The position numbers and the translations under genes were made by a program. 11,399 nucleotides of DNA, from NCBI GenBank assembly GCA_023433985.1, contig JAEYTN010000124.1:1-11399 (forward strand). Reading direction: 5' to 3'. Under the pieces are notes generated by a model. It had not been told where the DNA came from and searched no databases. It saw only the letters and a program-made list of their open reading frames with translations. Positions 1-7,602 of this stretch are shown here, one piece after another. This DNA comes from Pseudomonadota bacterium (lineage in GTDB: Bacteria; Pseudomonadota; Alphaproteobacteria; Rhizobiales; Devosiaceae). The first letter of the stretch is position 1; each line of letters starts with the position of its first letter.

Positions 1-982
<982 letters not shown>

Positions 983-1327
983 GTCCTGCCTCTTTCCTAG
1001 CGAACCCGGATGGAACCCCGTGAGGCAGTTCCTTGACCCCGTGGCTGGGAGTCCGAGTTCCCGTTGTTGAGATTTATCCTCGATTGACCCGTCGCCGGGC
1101 CTTGAGGGCTATATAGGAGGGGGGTTTTGGGCGTGCAAGCGGCCTCTCCGGAGATTTTCCCGCCTCCGGCCGCTTGCTTCGGCGGTGCGCCGAGGCGCCC
1201 CCTCGGGCGCCGTTTCATCTCCGGTGGCGAACTTGGCGCCCTCAGGACGATGCGGCAAACAGGGTGGTGGTCCGTTTACCGCTTGTGGTCTAAAACCAGC
1301 CGTCCCGCTGTCGAGACTCCGCACCCG
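983..1327. other. Divergent intergenic region between dnaK and a small secreted-protein gene
   Basis: This 345-bp stretch holds the dnaK leader and promoter on its left side. The leader contains the 8-mer CACGGGGT twice, 21 bp apart (minus strand, 1022-1015 and 1043-1036). The right side is GC-rich and contains a bulged hairpin around 1187-1212 (arms GCGCCGAGG and CCTCGGGCGC) with no T-run. I could not find a convincing promoter for the plus-strand gene at 1328. A TTG-initiated extension of that ORF back to 1127 would run into the dnaK promoter and looks non-coding. Confidence 0.6.
1110..1139 (-). promoter_or_regulatory. dnaK promoter, sigma-32 type overlapping a sigma-70-type reading
   Basis: On the minus strand CTTG (1139-1136) is followed after 18 nt by CCTATAT (1117-1111). 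This fits the alphaproteobacterial heat-shock consensus as I know it (CTTG, 17-18 nt, CYTATNT). The same bases can also be read as TTGCAC (1138-1133), a 17-nt spacer and TATATA (1115-1110) for the housekeeping sigma factor. Transcription would start near 1103, about 120 nt before the dnaK ATG. No CIRCE repeat is present, so control by HrcA is not indicated here. Confidence 0.75.
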
Positions 1328-1690
1328 ATGCGCCACCTGCTTGTTCTGCCGTTGATTCTTCTCCCCGGGGTCGCCCTCGGGCAGGAAGTGCCGCCGGAGG
1401 CCGAGCGCGACCTCTGGTGCGGCACCGCCTTCGAGCTGATGGTCGCCGACGAGCCCGCCGACGCCTCCGCCGAAAAGCTCGACGCCGCCCGGCCCTTCCG
1501 GGAGGGCGCCGAGCGGCTGATCCAGCGGGCGCTGCCCATCTACCTCGAGTCCGGCTTCTCCGATGCCGCGCTCGAAACTTACCGGGAAAAGCTGCACGCC
1601 AGCGTTTCGCGCGTCGTCAATGGCGGCGGCTGGGGCGATGGCGACCAGTGGCCCAGTTTCGAAGACTGCAAAGCCCTGCTCGGGCAATAG
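1328..1690 (+). CDS. Small secreted protein of unknown function with a conserved cysteine pair (copy A)
   Basis: A 120-residue protein that I cannot assign to a named family. Residues 1-18 look like a Sec signal peptide (MRH, a Leu-rich core, then VALG before QEVPP), so it is probably exported. The mature part starts VPPEAERDLWCGTAF and has two cysteines, Cys31 and Cys114, one near each end, which could form a disulfide in the periplasm. A paralog with the same VPPEAER-LWCG-AF start lies two genes downstream (2347-2694), and pncA sits between them. The start ATG is chosen because the signal peptide begins there; the ribosome-binding site is weak. The stop is 12 bp before pncA, so the two are probably co-transcribed. 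Nothing visible ties it to NAD metabolism apart from position. Confidence 0.75.
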   Translation: MRHLLVLPLILLPGVALGQEVPPEAERDLWCGTAFELMVADEPADASAEKLDAARPFREGAERLIQRALPIYLESGFSDAALETYREKLHASVSRVVNGGGWGDGDQWPSFEDCKALLGQ

Positions 1691-1702
1691 AAAGAACGCT
1701 GC

Positions 1703-2335
1703 ATGCCGATTACTCCCCGCTCCGACGATCTCCTGCTTGTTGTCGACATGCAGTACGATTTCCTGCCCGGCGGCAGCCTTGCGGTGGCCGGCGGCGACGA
1801 GATCATCATCCCGATCAACCGCCTCGGCCGCCGCTTCGACAACGTGGTGATGACGCAGGACTGGCATCCGCGCGGCCACATCTCCTTCGCCTCGAGCCAC
1901 ACCGGCACCAAGCCCTTCGACGTCATCGGCCTGCCCTACGGCCCGCAGGTGCTCTGGCCCGACCATTGCGTCTGGGACACCCGCGGCGCCGAGTTCTCCG
2001 AGGATATCGAGCTGCCCCACAGCCAGCTGGTCATCCGCAAGGGCTACCACGACGTTATCGACAGCTACTCGGGCTTCGAGGAAGCCGACCGCAAGACCAA
2101 GACCGGGCTCGAGGGCTACCTGCGCGAGCGCGGCATCAAACGCGTGTTCATCGCCGGCCTCGCCACCGATTTCTGCGTCAACTGGACCGCCGTCGATGCC
2201 CGTGCCGCCGGTTTCGAGACCTACGTGATCGAGGACGCCTGCCGTGGTATCGATACGGCAGGGTCGCTGGCCCAGGCCTGGGCCGACATGAACGCAGCCG
2301 GCGTGCACCGTATCGTCGCCGGCGATATCGCCTGA
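1703..2335 (+). CDS. pncA: Nicotinamidase (nicotinamide deamidase), isochorismatase-fold
   Basis: PncA hydrolyses nicotinamide to nicotinate and ammonia in the cytosol, feeding the Preiss-Handler route of NAD salvage. The 210-residue protein has the usual length and aligns throughout with E. coli PncA. Visible catalytic residues are Asp15 (LLLVVDMQYDF), Lys113 (VIRKGYHDVIDSYSGF) and the nucleophile Cys158 (GLATDFCVNWTA). Metal ligands are expected at Asp53 and His55 (TQDWHPRGHISFAS) and His88 (LWPDHCVWDT). All are intact, so the enzyme should be active. The ATG lies 12 bp after the previous stop with only a weak AAAGAA upstream; the next gene starts 11 bp after this stop. The gene sits between two small exported paralogs in a plus-strand island flanked by minus-strand chaperone genes. 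Some PncA enzymes also accept pyrazinamide, but that is only a family property. Confidence 0.95.
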   Translation: MPITPRSDDLLLVVDMQYDFLPGGSLAVAGGDEIIIPINRLGRRFDNVVMTQDWHPRGHISFASSHTGTKPFDVIGLPYGPQVLWPDHCVWDTRGAEFSEDIELPHSQLVIRKGYHDVIDSYSGFEEADRKTKTGLEGYLRERGIKRVFIAGLATDFCVNWTAVDARAAGFETYVIEDACRGIDTAGSLAQAWADMNAAGVHRIVAGDIA

Positions 2336-2346
2336 GGGAACGAGGG

Positions 2347-2694
2347 ATGCCGCGTCTGCTGCTTGCGTTGCTGCTGGGTCTTGCCGCAGTGCCGGCGCAG
2401 GGAGCCGGCACGGTGCCGCCCGAAGCCGAACGTCTGCTCTGGTGCGGCAACGCCTTCTACTGGCTCGCCGCGGACGCTTCCGACGCGGCCGACGAGAAGC
2501 AGGCCGAGCAGTTCCAGGGCTGGTCCGATCAGCTGCTCGACCGCGCCGCCACCCTGCTGGCGGCGACCGGCCTCGACGCTACCGCCACCGACGATCTCAT
2601 CGAGACCTACGCCGACCGCGCGCTCGAGGAGATGGCCTCCCCCGCCGCCCCCTACGACGTCACCACCCTCTGCCCGGTGCTGGTCACGCCGTAG
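2347..2694 (+). CDS. Small secreted protein of unknown function with a conserved cysteine pair (copy B)
   Basis: A 115-residue protein, paralogous to the one at 1328-1690. It has an N-terminal signal peptide (residues 1-19 or so, Leu/Ala-rich, ending PAQG or nearby). The mature start TVPPEAERLLWCGNAF is nearly the same as copy A. The rest is much more diverged but keeps an AD-DA-EK segment, a helical middle, a -TY- motif and a second cysteine near the C-terminus (Cys33 and Cys109). GAGGG at 2334-2338, overlapping the pncA stop, lies 8 nt before the ATG and supports this start. The gene ends just before a strong bidirectional terminator, so it closes the island. I do not recognise the family; a periplasmic disulfide-bonded protein is an inference. 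Confidence 0.78.
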   Translation: MPRLLLALLLGLAAVPAQGAGTVPPEAERLLWCGNAFYWLAADASDAADEKQAEQFQGWSDQLLDRAATLLAATGLDATATDDLIETYADRALEEMASPAAPYDVTTLCPVLVTP

Positions 2695-2695
2695 C

Positions 2696-2720
2696 AAAAA
2701 GGGCGCCGCGGCGCCCTTTC
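2696..2720. terminator. Bidirectional intrinsic terminator between copy B and grpE
   Basis: A perfect palindrome spans 2698-2719 (AAAGGGCGCCG followed at once by its reverse complement), so an inner few bases must form the loop. Read on the minus strand it ends in five Ts (complement of 2696-2700), a good intrinsic terminator for grpE, whose stop is 23 bp upstream. On the plus strand the tail is only TTT, weaker but probably adequate for the pncA island, whose stop is directly adjacent. Confidence 0.85.
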
Positions 2721-2742
2721 GCATCGTTCATCACCGTTTCCG

Positions 2743-3381
2743 TCACGCGCTCTTGTCGACGCTGCCTTCGGCCGGCTGCCCGGTTTCGCCGCCACCCTTG
2801 GCGACGCCGACCATGGCGGGCCTGAGCACGCGGTCGCCGATGGCGAAGCCCGCCTGCACCACCTGCACCACGGTGCCTTCCGGCCGCGTCGGGTCGGGGA
2901 CCTCGAACATCGCCTGGTGCTTGTGCGGATCGAATTTCTGGCCCTCGGCCTCGATCGGCTTCACGCCGTGCTTGGCCAGTAGCCGTTGCATCTCGCGCTC
3001 GGTCATCTCGATGCCTTCGATCAGCGACCGCATGGTGCCGTCGGCCGTCTCCCGCGTTTCGGCGGGCAGCATCACCAGCGCGCGGCTCAGCGAATCGGTC
3101 GCCGTCAGCATGTCGCGGGCGAAGCTGGAAATGGCATAGGCGCGGGTGTCGCCGATCTCGCGCTCGGTGCGCTTGCGGAGGTTCTCCATCTCGGCCACGG
3201 TCCGCAGCAGCCGGTCGCGCAGCTCCGCGTTCTCGGCCTTCAGGGTCTCCACAGGGTCGGGCGCATCCGCCTCGGCCGTCTCGGTCTGGGCGGCTTCGGC
3301 CCTGGTCTCGGCGGCAACGGTGTCGTTTGCCGCCTCGGGCGTGGTCTTGCTATCCTCGGGCTTGCTGGTTTCGTCGTTCAT
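2743..3381 (-). CDS. grpE: Nucleotide exchange factor GrpE
   Basis: GrpE releases ADP from DnaK and so drives the chaperone cycle. From the chosen start the protein has 212 residues, normal for the family. It has an acidic, disordered N-terminal tail (to about residue 45) and a long helical coiled-coil part ([27 protein letters not shown]). The C-terminal beta domain carries the signature [17 protein letters not shown] and [19 protein letters not shown]. Two ATGs are adjacent (3384 and 3381). AGG in the upstream CCCAGGCCA has proper spacing only to the second, so 3381 is preferred; an upstream ATG at 3471 would add a proline-rich stretch overlapping a promoter-like element and is unlikely. 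The gene lies 105 bp downstream of hrcA on the same strand, the usual hrcA-grpE order. A shared terminator closes it. Confidence 0.96.
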   Translation of the reverse strand: MNDETSKPEDSKTTPEAANDTVAAETRAEAAQTETAEADAPDPVETLKAENAELRDRLLRTVAEMENLRKRTEREIGDTRAYAISSFARDMLTATDSLSRALVMLPAETRETADGTMRSLIEGIEMTEREMQRLLAKHGVKPIEAEGQKFDPHKHQAMFEVPDPTRPEGTVVQVVQAGFAIGDRVLRPAMVGVAKGGGETGQPAEGSVDKSA

Positions 3382-3442
3382 CATTGGCCTGGGAATGAGT
3401 TGGCCGCCGGGGTTCGGTAGGGCGGGCGGCAGGATTGGCCCC

Positions 3443-3471
3443 GATATCGGACAATAGGTTGGAAGATTCAA
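3443..3471 (-). promoter_or_regulatory. Possible internal promoter for grpE
   Basis: On the minus strand TTGAAT (3471-3466) is followed after 17 nt by GATATC (3448-3443). Read in the heat-shock register it is GTTG, 18 nt, CCGATAT, one mismatch in each half from CTTG/CYTATNT. It lies between the hrcA stop and the grpE start, where an internal promoter would let grpE be expressed apart from the repressor. This is a pattern match only. Confidence 0.4.
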
Positions 3472-3486
3472 CCCCGGGTTAGGTTC

Positions 3487-4584
3487 CTAGCCCTTGCGGC
3501 TCATGATCGCGGAGATGACGTTGGCCGTGTAGTCGACCACCGGCACCACCCGGGCATAGTTGAGCCGGGTCGGCCCGATCACGCCCAGCACCCCCACCAC
3601 CTTCTGGTTCGCGTCCTTGTAGGGCGACAGGATCACCGACGAGCCCGAGAGCGAAAACAGCTTGTTCTCCGAGCCGATGAAGATCTTCACCCCTTGCGCC
3701 TTCTCGGTGTCGCCGAGCAGGTCGATCAGCCCCTCCCGGCTTTCCAGCTCGTCGAACAGCTGGCGCACCCGGTGTATCTCCTCGGACGCCATGGTGTCGT
3801 TGATCAGGTTGGCGCGGCCGCGCACGATCACCGTCGGCGGCGCGGCGGTACCCGAATCGGCCAGCGTCGCGAGCCCCGCCTCCACCAGCTTGCGGCTCAG
3901 CTCGTCCAGTTCGTGCAGCGTCTGCTCGCGCTGCTGCTGGATCGCCTTGCGCGTTTCGGCGAGCGTCTTGCCCACCGCAAAATGCACCAGGTAGTTCGAC
4001 GCCTGCGTGAGCGCGCTGGCGGTAAGCCCCGGCGGCAACGGCAGCACGCGGTTCTCCACCGTGCCGTCCTCGCCCACCAGCACCACCATCGCCCGTTCGG
4101 CGTCGAGCCGGATGAATTCGATGTGCTTGAGCACCAGGTCCGATTTCTGCGCGATCACCACGCCGGCGCCATGGCTCAGCCCGCTCAGCATCTGGCTCGC
4201 CTCGGTCAGGAGCTCCTCGACCCCGCCCGTACCCTGCGCCGGCGCATGCATCTGCTTGGCGATCTGGGCCTTCTCGTCCTCGTCGACCGCGCCCACCTCC
4301 AGCATCGCGTCGACGAAGAAGCGCAGCCCCTGCTGCGTCGGCAGCCGGCCCGCCGAGGTATGCGGCGCGGCGATCAGCCCCAGGTCCTCGAGGTCCGCCA
4401 TCACATTGCGCACCGAGGCGGGGCTGAGCCCGACGCTCAGCATACGCGCGAGGTCGCGCGAGGCGACCGGGGTGCCGGTATCGAGGTAGCGCTCGACGAG
4501 CTTGCGGAAAATGTCCTGGCTGCGGCTATTGAGCACCGCGAGCACGTCTTCGGGGGCTTTCGCACGATCGGCCATATTCACCAT
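3487..4584 (-). CDS. hrcA: Heat-inducible transcription repressor HrcA
   Basis: HrcA is a winged-helix repressor that binds CIRCE inverted repeats, typically before groESL, and uses GroEL as a folding sensor. The 365 residues match the full family length. The N-terminal domain contains RSQDIFRKLVERYLDTGTPV, then SVGLSPASVRNVMADLEDL and GLIAAPHTSAGRLPTQQGLR, the most conserved part of the family. The GAF-like middle and the closing GVLGVIGPTRLNYARVVPVV are also intact. Two in-frame ATGs lie close together (4584 and 4575); the second has GGTGA just upstream, the first has no clear ribosome-binding site, so the true start may be nine bases further in. No CIRCE element was found in the window, so the regulated operon lies elsewhere. 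It is divergent from rph across 97 bp. Confidence 0.96.
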   Translation of the reverse strand: MVNMADRAKAPEDVLAVLNSRSQDIFRKLVERYLDTGTPVASRDLARMLSVGLSPASVRNVMADLEDLGLIAAPHTSAGRLPTQQGLRFFVDAMLEVGAVDEDEKAQIAKQMHAPAQGTGGVEELLTEASQMLSGLSHGAGVVIAQKSDLVLKHIEFIRLDAERAMVVLVGEDGTVENRVLPLPPGLTASALTQASNYLVHFAVGKTLAETRKAIQQQREQTLHELDELSRKLVEAGLATLADSGTAAPPTVIVRGRANLINDTMASEEIHRVRQLFDELESREGLIDLLGDTEKAQGVKIFIGSENKLFSLSGSSVILSPYKDANQKVVGVLGVIGPTRLNYARVVPVVDYTANVISAIMSRKG

Positions 4585-4681
4585 TTAGGCGGAAAGGCGT
4601 GGGCCGCCAAGCCGGTCAACCTTGTTCCCGCCCCGCCTCAGGGTTAAGAGGCGGTTAATATCTGTGAACCCGAGTGATTTG

Positions 4682-5395
4682 ATGCGCCCATCCGGCCGCC
4701 AGCCCGACCAAATGCGAGCCGTAACGCTTGAGCGCAACGTGGCGCCCAAGGCCGAGGGAAGCTGCCTCGTCACCTTCGGCCGTACCAAGGTGTTCGTCAC
4801 GGCCTCGGTCGAAACCACGCTGCCCAGCTGGCGGCGCGGCTCCGGCCTCGGCTGGGTCACTGCCGAGTACGGCATGTTGCCGCGCGCCACCGACAGCCGC
4901 ACCAAGCGCGAGGCCGCGCAGGGCAAGCAGTCGGGCCGCACCCAGGAAATCCAGCGCCTGATCGGCCGCTCGCTCCGCGCCGTGGTCGACATGCAGGCCC
5001 TGGGCGAAAACCAGATCACGATCGATTGCGACGTGCTCGAGGCCGATGGCGGCACCCGCACCGCTTCGATCACCGGCGCCTATGTCGCGCTGGTCGAGGC
5101 CATCCGCTGGCTCGAGGAGCGCAAGCTCACCAAGGGCCAGGCGCTGCGCGACTCGGTCGCTGCCATCTCCTGCGGCATCTTCCGCGGCACCCCGGTGCTC
5201 GATCTCGACTACCTCGAGGACGTCGAAGCCCACACCGACGCCAATTTCGTGCTCACCGGCTCCGGAAAATTCGTCGAGATCCAGGGCACTGCCGAGCAGG
5301 TCCCGTTCAGCCGAGAAGAACTCGACAGCCTGATGGGCCTTGCCGAAAAGGGAATTGCCGAGCTGACCGCCCTCCAGCAGGCGGCGCTCGGCTGA
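4682..5395 (+). CDS. rph: Ribonuclease PH
   Basis: RNase PH is a phosphate-dependent 3'-5' exoribonuclease that trims the 3' ends of tRNA precursors; it works as a hexamer in the cytosol. The 237 residues are full length and align with E. coli Rph from the first residues ([18 protein letters not shown]). Key stretches are [56 protein letters not shown] (GGTRT, the phosphate-binding site) and [17 protein letters not shown]. The ATG follows GAGTGA by 4 nt; an upstream TTG at 4622 would add residues not seen in the family. TAATAT at 4656-4661 could be a -10 box, but no good -35 goes with it. The stop overlaps the rdgB start (TGATG), so the two are translationally coupled. Confidence 0.97.
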   Translation: MRPSGRQPDQMRAVTLERNVAPKAEGSCLVTFGRTKVFVTASVETTLPSWRRGSGLGWVTAEYGMLPRATDSRTKREAAQGKQSGRTQEIQRLIGRSLRAVVDMQALGENQITIDCDVLEADGGTRTASITGAYVALVEAIRWLEERKLTKGQALRDSVAAISCGIFRGTPVLDLDYLEDVEAHTDANFVLTGSGKFVEIQGTAEQVPFSREELDSLMGLAEKGIAELTALQQAALG

Positions 5396-6051
5396 TGGCA
5401 GGCAAGCTCACATTGCGGCGCGGCGACCGGCTGGTGCTGGCGACCCACAATGCGGGCAAGCTGCGCGAATTCCAGGAGCTGCTGGCCCCGTTCGGGCTCG
5501 ACATCGTTTCGGCCGGCGACCTGCCCGAGCCCGACGAGACCGGCACCACCTTCGTCGAGAACGCCCGCCTCAAGGCCCGCGCTGCCGCGAACGCCACCGG
5601 CACGATCGCGCTCGCCGACGATTCCGGCCTTTCGGTCGATGCGCTGGGCGGCCAGCCCGGCGTCTACACCGCCAACTGGGCCGAGACCCCGAACGGCCGT
5701 GACTTCGGCCTCGGCATGCGCCGCGTCGAGGATGCGCTGCAGGCCACCGGCGCGCAGGGCCCCGGCGAGCGCCGCGGCGCCTTCAACTGCACCTTCTGCC
5801 TCGCCCATCCCGATGGCCGCGAGCAGTTCTATGTCGGCCGGGTCGAGGGTACCATGGTCTGGCCGCCGCGCGGCACCCAGGGCCACGGCTTCGACCCCAT
5901 GTTCATGCCCGATGGCTACGACATCACCTTCGGCGAAATGCCGCCCGAGATGAAGCACTCGTGGGCGCCGGGCAAGCAGGGTCTCAGCCACCGCGCCCGT
6001 GCCTTCTCGCTTTTCGTCGACGACGTCCTGGGAGGCGGGATTGAGCACTGA
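5395..6051 (+). CDS. rdgB: dITP/XTP pyrophosphatase RdgB (HAM1 family)
   Basis: RdgB hydrolyses non-canonical purine triphosphates (dITP, ITP, XTP) to monophosphate and pyrophosphate, keeping deaminated bases out of DNA and RNA. The 218 residues are family length. The nucleotide-binding [13 protein letters not shown] motif is at residues 15-27, [13 protein letters not shown] follows, and the catalytic acidic pair is Asp75/Asp76 ([24 protein letters not shown]). [15 protein letters not shown] and the C-terminal LSHRARAF are also present. The ATG shares its A with the rph stop codon, and the C-terminus overlaps the start of hemW by 11 bp, making a tightly coupled three-gene operon. The rph-rdgB-hemW order is common in alphaproteobacteria. 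Confidence 0.97.
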   Translation: MAGKLTLRRGDRLVLATHNAGKLREFQELLAPFGLDIVSAGDLPEPDETGTTFVENARLKARAAANATGTIALADDSGLSVDALGGQPGVYTANWAETPNGRDFGLGMRRVEDALQATGAQGPGERRGAFNCTFCLAHPDGREQFYVGRVEGTMVWPPRGTQGHGFDPMFMPDGYDITFGEMPPEMKHSWAPGKQGLSHRARAFSLFVDDVLGGGIEH

Positions 6052-7225
6052 GGGCCACAATTCCCACGATCCGCGCACCAACGGGCTGTTCGGCGTCTAC
6101 GTCCACTGGCCGTTCTGCGCCGCCAAGTGCCCCTATTGCGACTTCAACTCGCACGTCCACCGCGGCGAGTTCGACGAGGCCGCCTATGTCGAGGCCTATG
6201 CCAGCGAGATCGCCTTCTTCGCCCGCCAGGCGCCGGGCCGCACAGTGCAGTCCATCTTCTTCGGCGGCGGCACCCCCTCGCTGATGGACCCGCGCTCGGT
6301 CGCGGGCATCCTCGACGCCATCGCGAGGCACTGGACCATCGATCCCAGGGCCGAGATTACCCTCGAGGCCAACCCGACCTCGGTCGAAGCCGATCGCTTC
6401 CGTGGCTATCGCTCCGCCGGGGTGAACCGCGTCTCGCTCGGCGTGCAGTCCCTGCGCGAAGGCCCGCTGGCCGAACTCGGCCGCCGCCACACCGTCGACG
6501 AAGCGATCGCCGCCGTCCGCCTCGCCCAGTCGATCTTCCCACGCTCGAGCTTCGACCTGATCTACGCCCGCCCCCGCCAGACCCTCGAGGATTGGCAGGA
6601 CGAGCTGACCGAAGCTCTGTGGCTCGCCGAGGCCGGCCACCTGTCGCTCTACCAGCTCACCATCGAGCAGGGGACGCGCTATTACGACCTGTTCCGTGCC
6701 GGCAAGCTCAAGATGCCCGACGAGGAGCTGAGCGCCGATTTCTACGAGCTGACGCAGGAAATGACGCAGCGCGCGGGCCTCCCGGCCTACGAGATCTCCA
6801 ACCACGCCCGCCCCGGGCAGGAGAGCCGGCACAACCTGATCTACTGGCGCTACGGCGAATATGCCGGCATCGGCCCCGGCGCCCACGGCCGGCTGCTCAT
6901 CAACAACCAGCGCCACGCCACCGCCACCGAGAAGCTGCCCTTCGACTGGCAGAAGCGCGTGCTATCCCGCGGCCACGGCATGGTCACCGACGACGTGCTG
7001 ACCTGGGAGGAGGAGGGCGACGAGCTCCTCGTCATGGGTCTCCGCCTACGCGAGGGCATCGACCCGCAGCGTTTCCACCGCATCTCCGGCCGCGCCATCT
7101 CGCAGCGCCAGATCAACGAGCTGAAGGCCATCGGCTTCGTCGAGACCCTCCCCAACGGCTTCATCCGCGTCACCGACAAGGGCTGGCCCGTGCTCGACGC
7201 GGTCGTCGCCGACCTCGCTGCCTGA
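6041..7225 (+). CDS. hemW: Radical SAM heme chaperone HemW (HemN-like)
   Basis: HemW is a radical-SAM family protein that binds heme and delivers it to respiratory enzymes; it is often misannotated as oxygen-independent coproporphyrinogen oxidase (HemN). The 394 residues fit HemW. The FeS motif is C-x3-C-x2-C at Cys26, Cys30 and Cys33 within [19 protein letters not shown]; the residue after the third Cys is Asp, with no HemN-type extra cysteine. [20 protein letters not shown] and NRVSLGVQS belong to the radical-SAM barrel. [22 protein letters not shown] holds the HNxxYW motif linked to heme binding in HemW. The start is TTG at 6041, five bases after a perfect GGAGG (6031-6035), inside the end of rdgB. 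A GTG/TTG-type start further upstream would lack that ribosome-binding site. Confidence 0.95.
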   Translation: MSTEGHNSHDPRTNGLFGVYVHWPFCAAKCPYCDFNSHVHRGEFDEAAYVEAYASEIAFFARQAPGRTVQSIFFGGGTPSLMDPRSVAGILDAIARHWTIDPRAEITLEANPTSVEADRFRGYRSAGVNRVSLGVQSLREGPLAELGRRHTVDEAIAAVRLAQSIFPRSSFDLIYARPRQTLEDWQDELTEALWLAEAGHLSLYQLTIEQGTRYYDLFRAGKLKMPDEELSADFYELTQEMTQRAGLPAYEISNHARPGQESRHNLIYWRYGEYAGIGPGAHGRLLINNQRHATATEKLPFDWQKRVLSRGHGMVTDDVLTWEEEGDELLVMGLRLREGIDPQRFHRISGRAISQRQINELKAIGFVETLPNGFIRVTDKGWPVLDAVVADLAA

Positions 7226-7254
7226 CATCACCTGCGATCACAGTCGGCGTCACG

Positions 7255-7283
7255 CGTTCAGCTGGCGTTCAGAAACCGTTCAG
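7255..7283 (+). promoter_or_regulatory. Three CGTTCAG direct repeats with 11-bp period (putative regulator binding site)
   Basis: The heptamer CGTTCAG occurs exactly at 7255-7261, 7266-7272 and 7277-7283, each start 11 bp from the last, so all copies face the same side of the helix. Seven-base direct repeats with a four-base gap are the architecture used by OmpR/PhoB-family response regulators. The regulator is unknown. It lies 30 bp after hemW and about 320 bp before the nucleoside hydrolase. A related pair occurs at 10929-10946. Confidence 0.55.
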
Positions 7284-7362
7284 CTTCATGGCGGAGTCGG
7301 CCGATGAAACTGGCGGAACGACAAATAACCCAACAAAATCAAAGCACCTTCCGCCACGTCCG

Positions 7363-7378
7363 CGTTTCACGTGGAACA
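7363..7378. other. parS-like ParB-binding site
   Basis: CGTTTCACGTGGAACA matches the widely conserved chromosomal parS consensus TGTTTCACGTGAAACA at 14 of 16 positions, including the central TTTCACGTG core. It is a near palindrome; mismatches are at positions 1 and 12. parS is bound by ParB and starts chromosome segregation; sites cluster near the origin and are commonly intergenic, as here. hrcA/grpE, rph, rdgB and hemW being origin-side genes in related bacteria is consistent. ParB itself is not in the window. Confidence 0.75.
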
Positions 7379-7470
7379 AACCGGCGTCAGAATTCGTCAT
7401 ATCGCTCGGCGCGAACAGACACCGCGGCTCGCCATCTCCCCTAGACACTGCCGCCGCGGGTGATCCTTCA

Positions 7471-7515
7471 CCGCGAAGCGGGGGAGGGGGACCAGCCGCA
7501 GGCTGGTGGAGGGGG
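7471..7515. repeat. Dispersed palindromic (REP-like) intergenic repeat
   Basis: The segment has a small hairpin CCGC-GAA-GCGG (7471-7481), a purine-rich GGGGAGGGGGA linker and a perfect 7-bp hairpin ACCAGCC-GCA-GGCTGGT (7491-7507) followed by GGAGGGGG. This arrangement resembles a palindromic intergenic repeat I associate with many alphaproteobacterial genomes. Its left arm seems degenerate, since the expected CCCCTCC complement of the linker is missing. Only one copy is in the window. Confidence 0.6.
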
Positions 7516-7602
7516 CGCTCACCCACACTACACCGCCACTCCCCGCCCCCGCCTATGCTACGATCAACGCACCGAAGCCCCGCAACAAGGAAATCCCCTG
7601 GT

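Larger units (their letters stand above)
7226..7602. other. Gene-free region between hemW and the nucleoside hydrolase
   Basis: These 377 bp hold no credible gene. From left to right they contain three phased CGTTCAG repeats (7255-7283), an unusually A-rich patch for this genome (about 7318-7347), a parS-like site (7363-7378) and a palindromic repeat element (from about 7471). No intrinsic terminator for hemW is evident. A TATGCT/TACGAT pair at 7554-7564 could hold a -10 box for the downstream gene, but no matching -35 box is visible. Confidence 0.6.

Noticed and set aside
1109..2308. Long minus-strand ORF of 399 codons opposite pncA
   Set aside because: It is the antisense shadow of the copy A/pncA genes in GC-rich DNA; the plus-strand frame has full family motifs, and this one has none.
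3385..3471. N-terminal extension of GrpE from an upstream ATG at 3471
   Set aside because: The extra 29-30 residues are proline-rich and unlike GrpE, and the region overlaps a promoter-like element; the AGG spacing favours the ATG at 3381.
4555..4603. Sigma-32-like promoter (CTTG, 18 nt, CCTAAAT) directly before hrcA
   Set aside because: The -10 box would overlap the first hrcA ATG, leaving no leader. Only a leaderless transcript from the second ATG could use it, so the match is not convincing enough to annotate.
4585..4681. CIRCE element between hrcA and rph
   Set aside because: No TTAGCACTC/GAGTGCTAA half-site is present here or before dnaK.
5209..6081. 290-codon minus-strand ORF opposite rdgB
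   Set aside because: Composition and lack of motifs mark it as a shadow of the rdgB and rph frames.
7373..7398. General-stress (EcfG-type) promoter GGAAC, 17 nt, CGTC
   Set aside because: The GGAAC is part of the parS-like site and the -10 half has CGTC rather than CGTT; the overlap is better explained by parS.
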